Shown piece by piece: positions 59,480 through 64,000 of a stretch of 64,000 nt of DNA; the stretch's first letter is position 1; every line of letters starts with the position of its first letter. Source of the DNA: Notamacropus eugenii (Eukaryota > Chordata > Mammalia > Diprotodontia > Macropodidae); NCBI RefSeq assembly GCF_028372415.1, contig NC_092875.1, forward strand, positions 31,886,817-31,950,816, written 5' to 3'. The position numbers were made by a program, and so were the translations under genes. The notes beneath the pieces were generated by a model. It was not told the DNA's origin and searched no databases. It saw only the letters and a program-made list of their open reading frames with translations.

Positions 59480-59835
59480 TCCCGGTCCCTAGCAAATAAT
59501 CAAGAAATTGAGGCCAGTGATCTCTTTGGGACCAAAGATGTCAAGCGAGCAAGGAGGGTTGCAGGCTCTCTTACATCTACCTTTTTTTTAAGGAAAAATT
59601 ACTGGAACCTCCCCTGGAAAGTGGAAACCAAACCTGATTGGTGGATATTTAAATGGGAAGGAGAGCTGAGTTCACACCTCCTCCTGCAAGGGGGGAGGGG
59701 TATAAACTGACATTCAAGCAGCCTCTGGCAATCTAGGCAAAGGAAACCATTCCATTCACAGGATTTCTCTGGCTAAGTTTCTGCTTTGCAAGCCAGTTCA
59801 CTACAGACTTTGAAGGGAGCAAGGTTGCCTGGGGT
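59480..59835 (-). repeat. Repeat B, right copy (LTR-like), 5' of the PRPF3 pseudogene
   Basis: It overlaps the left copy over about 230 bases and extends further right with CAGCCTCTGGCAATCTAGG, AAACCATTCCATTCACAGG and TTTGCAAGCCAG, as the middle copy does. The plus strand carries GGGGTATAAACTG. It directly adjoins the PRPF3 5' UTR. Confidence 0.75.
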
Positions 59836-60087
59836 CACTGCTAGTAGTGCAGACTAGCTCAGGTTGGCTTCTTTTGACAGTGGAAAACCCAAATCTTGAG
59901 ATGGGCTGGAATGGGATGGTATCCCTTAGCTAGAAAGGGTTTTTTAGCTAGCAGAAGAGAAGACCCTTTGAATCCAAAAAGGAATACTACATATTATTAT
60001 AAATATTAAAATGATACATTAAAATTAATTTTACTCAATGCAACAGGATTAACCTTGAATGCCTTCCACTAACTCCATTACTCATGA

Positions 60088-60553
60088 TATTTCTGGATAA
60101 TGAGAGAGATGAAAGAAAAGCTGTTCAATCATATTACTGGGGAGAGAAGTGTGAACCCTGAGAAAGGGACACACACTTCAGATGGTTCTAATGTTTTCTC
60201 CTGCATCAGATCATCTACAATTATAGAATTTTATAACTGATGTCCATGTCTATTTCTCCTTTTCATTATCAATTTATTTTCATTATCAGTTAGATTAGTT
60301 TGTGACTGTAGAGCAAGTCACTTAGCTTTCTCTTCAGCCTGGGCCTGATCTCAGGACCCTGCAGGGGATACAGGAGTAGGCTCTTTCCTGAGGGTCAATA
60401 AAAGGATAGCATGGAATAAAGTAGCCTAGAAATGCAAATTGTGACAATGGACCTCCTGGTCCTAAAGAGGGTGAAAATAAATTAGTTTTCTTCTCAATTG
60501 CTTCTCTACCCCCTACCTTTTTCCAGATTTCAACAGGAATAAAAGCTCATGAT
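60088..60553 (-). repeat. Repeat A, copy 2
   Basis: Partner of 760-1207, same orientation. Shared plus-strand strings are TTTCTCTTCAGCCTGG, GACCTCCTGGTCCTAAA and the AAATTAGTTTTCTTCTC/AAATTAGTCCTCTTCTC block. It lies about 620 bases upstream of the PRPF3 pseudogene in the transcription sense. Confidence 0.7.
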
Positions 60554-60733
60554 AAGAAAAGAAACCACTACATCTCTTTTTGTCCCACAGTACAGACTGA
60601 GTAAGACTTCATTAGTATACTCTTTTTTCTCTAAAGTCAAACACTCAACAAAATATTAGATTCCAGTTGGGCCACCTAGACCTCTCCTTCCTGGGTTCTA
60701 CCTGTGAATCTCTGATTCATGAACTGTCTCATT

Positions 60734-60878
60734 CTAGCTAGGTGTGAATCTAGCTCTTTTCGCTTCTGAATCTCTCTAATTTGCAAACTTTCTCTTTCTA
60801 GCTAGGTATGAATCTAGCTCTTTTCACTTCTGAATCTCTCTAATTTGCAAGCTTTCCCTTTCTAGCTAGGTGTGCAGC
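60734..60878. repeat. 64-bp tandem repeat, 2.3 clear copies
   Basis: Unit 1 is 60734-60797 and unit 2 is 60798-60861. Both start CTAGCTAGGT and contain GAATCTAGCTCTTTTC and AATCTCTCTAATTTGCAA, with only a few differences. A third unit is cut after 17 bases. A degenerate partial unit may precede the first from about 60702. Confidence 0.9.
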
Positions 60879-63029
60879 TAAGTCCTTGTGATGGCAATCA
60901 AAATAGGATCTTTTGCTGTTTTTGGTTTAGTATAATCAAGTGCCTCTGACTGAATCCTGCCTTTATCAATCAAGAGTCTTTACAAGGAATAAAGTACAGA
61001 AACAAGAATTTCTTTAACTAGATATAGTGTATGCATTTGTATTGTTAATAATTTTAATGTTATTAAAGATCTTGTGGGAAGCTTGATTAGGGGAGTTGTT
61101 TTGTAGAAGGGTCCCAAGTACCTTTTGTTTTTTCTATTGAGACTCTGGGTCAAAGGCTTGTGATGCCCTCTGCCTATAAAAAAAAAAGATATAAATACTC
61201 TGAGGGTGATGTTTTACTTTGGGGCTTACTTTTTGATAAGAAGGTTTGAGTGCCAGATGAGGACTCTGAGAAGCTGCTAAGGAATCCACCTGGCTTTGAG
61301 ACCCCAGATGTCATGCTTCACTCTCTGATAATGATGGTAAGACCGTTGTACTTGTCTGCTGAATTGTGGTCAGTCAGAGGAAGCCATGTTTTTTGATCTT
61401 TTGATTTCTCTGTATTTTCTTTGAAATTCAGGGTGCTGACTCCCTAAACTAAATGAATGACACATGTACTTGGTTAAAGAAATGATACGTTCTTGATTAC
61501 AGTGATTGCTAACCCCTTAAAAGTTGTCTTTCTTTTTATGAATGCAGATTTACTAACCTGTAAAACAGGCCCCACTGTGTATGTTGGGGTGCTTGCTGCT
61601 ACAGTCTTCTACTTGTATACCTCTCAGATTTCAGGTTTAGGCATTATAGGGCCTAATAACCATATCAACACCAGAACTGAAAAAAAAAAACTACTTATGG
61701 ACCACATCCCAATAGCGAGTCTTAAACATTTTATCAGATAAAACAGTGAAGTTTTTGAAACCATGATTATAAACCTAATGAAATACGTTTAACAAAATAG
61801 GTAGTAGTCGTTAGACAACTCTTTAATAACTGAATCTCTAACGTGTCTAAATTACAAGAAAAGTTATTTTTCTAACTATAAAGGTGTTATCAGTGTATTT
61901 AATTGAACAGTAACAGTTCGAGGAAATAGATATACAGCTACACTAGTTTGAATTCACAACTGTTAGACTGGGTCATCTTCAAAGTATGCTGTCCCAAGGA
62001 TCATAGGTCACTATTGTGGCTCACCTGTAGACAAGAGCTTCTTAACAATGATCCTGAAAGGTGAGTTCAAATGAACACCAGATGCTTAATTGCAAGAGAC
62101 TAAGAAGTCAAAGTTTCAGAAAATTCTTTGAGAAGTGTTTTATAATGTAGGGGTGTGAATTGAATGTTCTCACTTCAGAATTTCTTGTTCTCAACTAAAA
62201 TGAAAGCACTGAATTGTAACCTGATTTTAAAGCTAGATCTCAAGGTCTTAAAATATTGACACTCTACTTATATATTATAATGCTGAGTGTTGAACTCAGG
62301 CAGCAAACTATTTAAACCTAGGTGCTTCAAACTGTTAGCAGAACTGGTAAAAAAAAAAAAAAAAAACAAAACTATCTGACATATTGTGAAAGCCTTTTTT
62401 TTTTTTAAGAAAAAGATATTTAAATCAGTTTTTAACCATTAAACCTATAAAGCAGGAGAATCAAAGCCTGCCTGATCATAACTGTCCCATTTCAAATAAA
62501 ACCAGAATTCAGTCAATTGCACTGGAATCTTTTTTCCCAAATGGTGTAATATAAAATGTCTAAGTAATAATTTCCATTATTCAGCATTATTCTTTATAAG
62601 AACCAATTATCTCAAGCATTCCTAAGATCTATGTCTTTTTTCAGCTAATCCAATGTCAAAAATTGAAAATGTCAATTCCTCCTTTTAATCTCCAGTCTAC
62701 AATAATTCTCTTAATAGTGGAGCATCTTAAAAGATCGTATTCTCATCCAATTTCAGGACATATATTGACCAAATCAAATCTCGGTTATATAACTGATGCT
62801 GCAATATGTAAAATCTCAGATATTTGTGGCCAAGCTTGAAGACTGAGAATTTATTTATCACTTATCTCATTCTTAAAGGCACATGGTTGCACCCCTGGTT
62901 CTGTATAATTTTTTATTATTTTTCATCAAAATACTCAAAGAGTCTGACGAAATTCTGATCCCCACCTTCTGACTTGGCAGCCTCATGTTGCTACTTCTGA
63001 TATGAAGCTCAGGAACACCCAGCTGCCAA

Positions 63030-63100
63030 ATACACATACACACATATATGTATAGATATGTGTGTATATTCACATACACATATACGTGTATACACAAATG
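63030..63100. repeat. CA/TA compound microsatellite
   Basis: ACACATACACACATATATG passes into TGTGTGTATA and ATACACATATACG units. Confidence 0.85.
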
Positions 63101-63355
63101 CATATCCCTCCAGCTGTCTGGAAAACCAAATCTTCCTTATTCCTTGATATTCACCTCTTATACATTCATTTTGCTAAGTGAATTCCTACATTCTTCACTT
63201 TCAACCACATCTCGGATTATATTCACACCGGTGAATTTCTCTTTAAAATTTTACCAAATATTCTTATTAAATCTAGTCACTTATTCAGATCTTTATTTTC
63301 TCAGTTTTATAGGTAATTTACCTATACATTAGGTAAATAGGTAAATACATTTTGC

Positions 63356-63510
63356 TAAGTGGCACAGTGGATAGAGCACTGACCTGGAGTTGGGAAGATC
63401 TGAGATCAGATCCAGCCTCAGGCACTTGAACCTTACTAGCAGTGTGACCCTGGGCAAGTCACTGAAACCTAATTGCCTCCCCCTCAAATCCCTCTCAAAA
63501 AAAAAACTCA
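63356..63510 (+). mobile_element. tRNA-derived SINE with poly(A) tail
   Basis: The head is TAAGTGGCACAGTGGATAGA followed by GAGATCAGATCCAGCCTCAG, then GTGACCCTGGGCAAGTCACT, AATTGCCTCCCC and an A10 tail at about 63499-63508. It is well conserved. It carries RNA polymerase III box-like sequences but is not a tRNA gene. Confidence 0.88.
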
Positions 63511-64000
63511 ACTATCATTACTATACTCTGTTGTTTGATTGGTCACCATTCTGTCAATTTGCTAGATCAAATCCCTTCTCTCATTCTCCCAGAAGTACCA
63601 ATATATTGAAGAGTTTTGTGGGATAAAGCCATCAAAAATGCATTAAGATGTTCTTAGTAGTTACAAAAACCTTTAGGAGGTATGCAGTGGCTTATATCCC
63701 TCCTGAGGCATGGGAATGGGGTTCTAAGCTCTCTCAGTCCTAGTTAGCAGCTGACAAAACACTTGACTACTCAATTGCCACCTGAGGTCTGGCATGTCCT
63801 TTATAAAGACCAAAGCATTTTTCTGAATTAAACCACACTTAATCTCTTCTCAATTTTTACTTTGCAGAATCTGGAGACAGTTAATATTCTGTTCTAAATC
63901 AAAAGAGCAGTATTTTCAAATTCTGAAGATTTCCACTACCAATAGTTTTACAAGAGTAACATGCATAAGGCCACTATAGAGAAATATAGATCAAATATAC
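63511..64000. other. No feature recognised
   Basis: No coding frame or named repeat is seen up to the window edge. Confidence 0.5.

Larger units (their letters stand above)
60554..63355. other. No gene recognised; a 64-bp tandem repeat and A/T runs
   Basis: The tandem repeat is at 60734-60878. Poly(A) at 62350-62366 and poly(T) at 62396-62406 lie close together. A frame at 61493-61741 ends in a lysine run and is not recognised. A CA/TA microsatellite lies at 63030-63100. Confidence 0.5.

Noticed and set aside
60702..60878. CRISPR array
   Set aside because: Units are directly adjacent with no spacers, and the genome is mammalian.

Overview
The window looks like gene-poor, AT-rich nuclear DNA from a marsupial. 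The basis is its repeats: three half-L1 (HAL1) elements with an ORF1-only layout and the 5' end common in marsupials, several RTE retrotransposons, a BovB-like piece, CORE-SINE/WSINE-type and tRNA-derived SINEs ending in an RTE-like tail, and retroviral LTRs. No operons, CRISPR arrays, tRNA or rRNA genes were seen. No multi-exon host gene could be supported. The species cannot be fixed from the sequence alone.

Layout. 1-702 (minus) is an intronless copy of MFAP1 whose frame is open for all 234 visible codons; it abuts repeat 'A' (760-1207). 1.2-13 kb is mostly unassigned DNA with SINEs and three diverged duplicated segments. 13.8-14.8 kb is BovB/RTE-related. 17.8-22.6 kb is a nest: a WSINE-type SINE split by a full-length HAL1 with a 12-bp target duplication, and by LTRs. 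22.6-26.8 kb is a decayed gammaretrovirus-like provirus (RNase H, integrase, envelope, 3' LTR) with a truncated L1 in its envelope region. 28.07-28.66 kb is a GC/CpG-rich solo LTR with a 6-bp duplication. 28.8-31.86 kb is an RTE copy lacking most of its endonuclease. 34.5-35.9 kb is an L1 3' end. 36.6-40.1 kb is an endonuclease-encoding non-LTR remnant split by a second HAL1. 42-44.6 kb holds SINEs, repeat 'B' and a possible homeobox remnant. 44.6-52.4 kb is one old L1 split by a third HAL1 (14-bp duplication, itself interrupted by about 965 bp of unknown DNA) and by a 5'-truncated RTE (22-bp duplication). 52.4-55.1 kb is a third RTE. 57.2-59.4 kb (minus) is a PRPF3 processed pseudogene lying between two same-orientation copies of repeat B, followed by a second copy of repeat A (60.09-60.55 kb).

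How it fits together. Nearly everything here arrived by reverse transcription. HAL1s, SINEs and the retrocopies depend on L1- or RTE-type machinery in trans; LTR elements use their own. The most distinctive pattern is two retrocopies of spliceosome genes (MFAP1 and PRPF3), both on the minus strand, each with repeat A on its 5' side. The PRPF3 copy is also bracketed by LTR-like repeat B, which would fit LTR-mediated capture of cellular mRNA.
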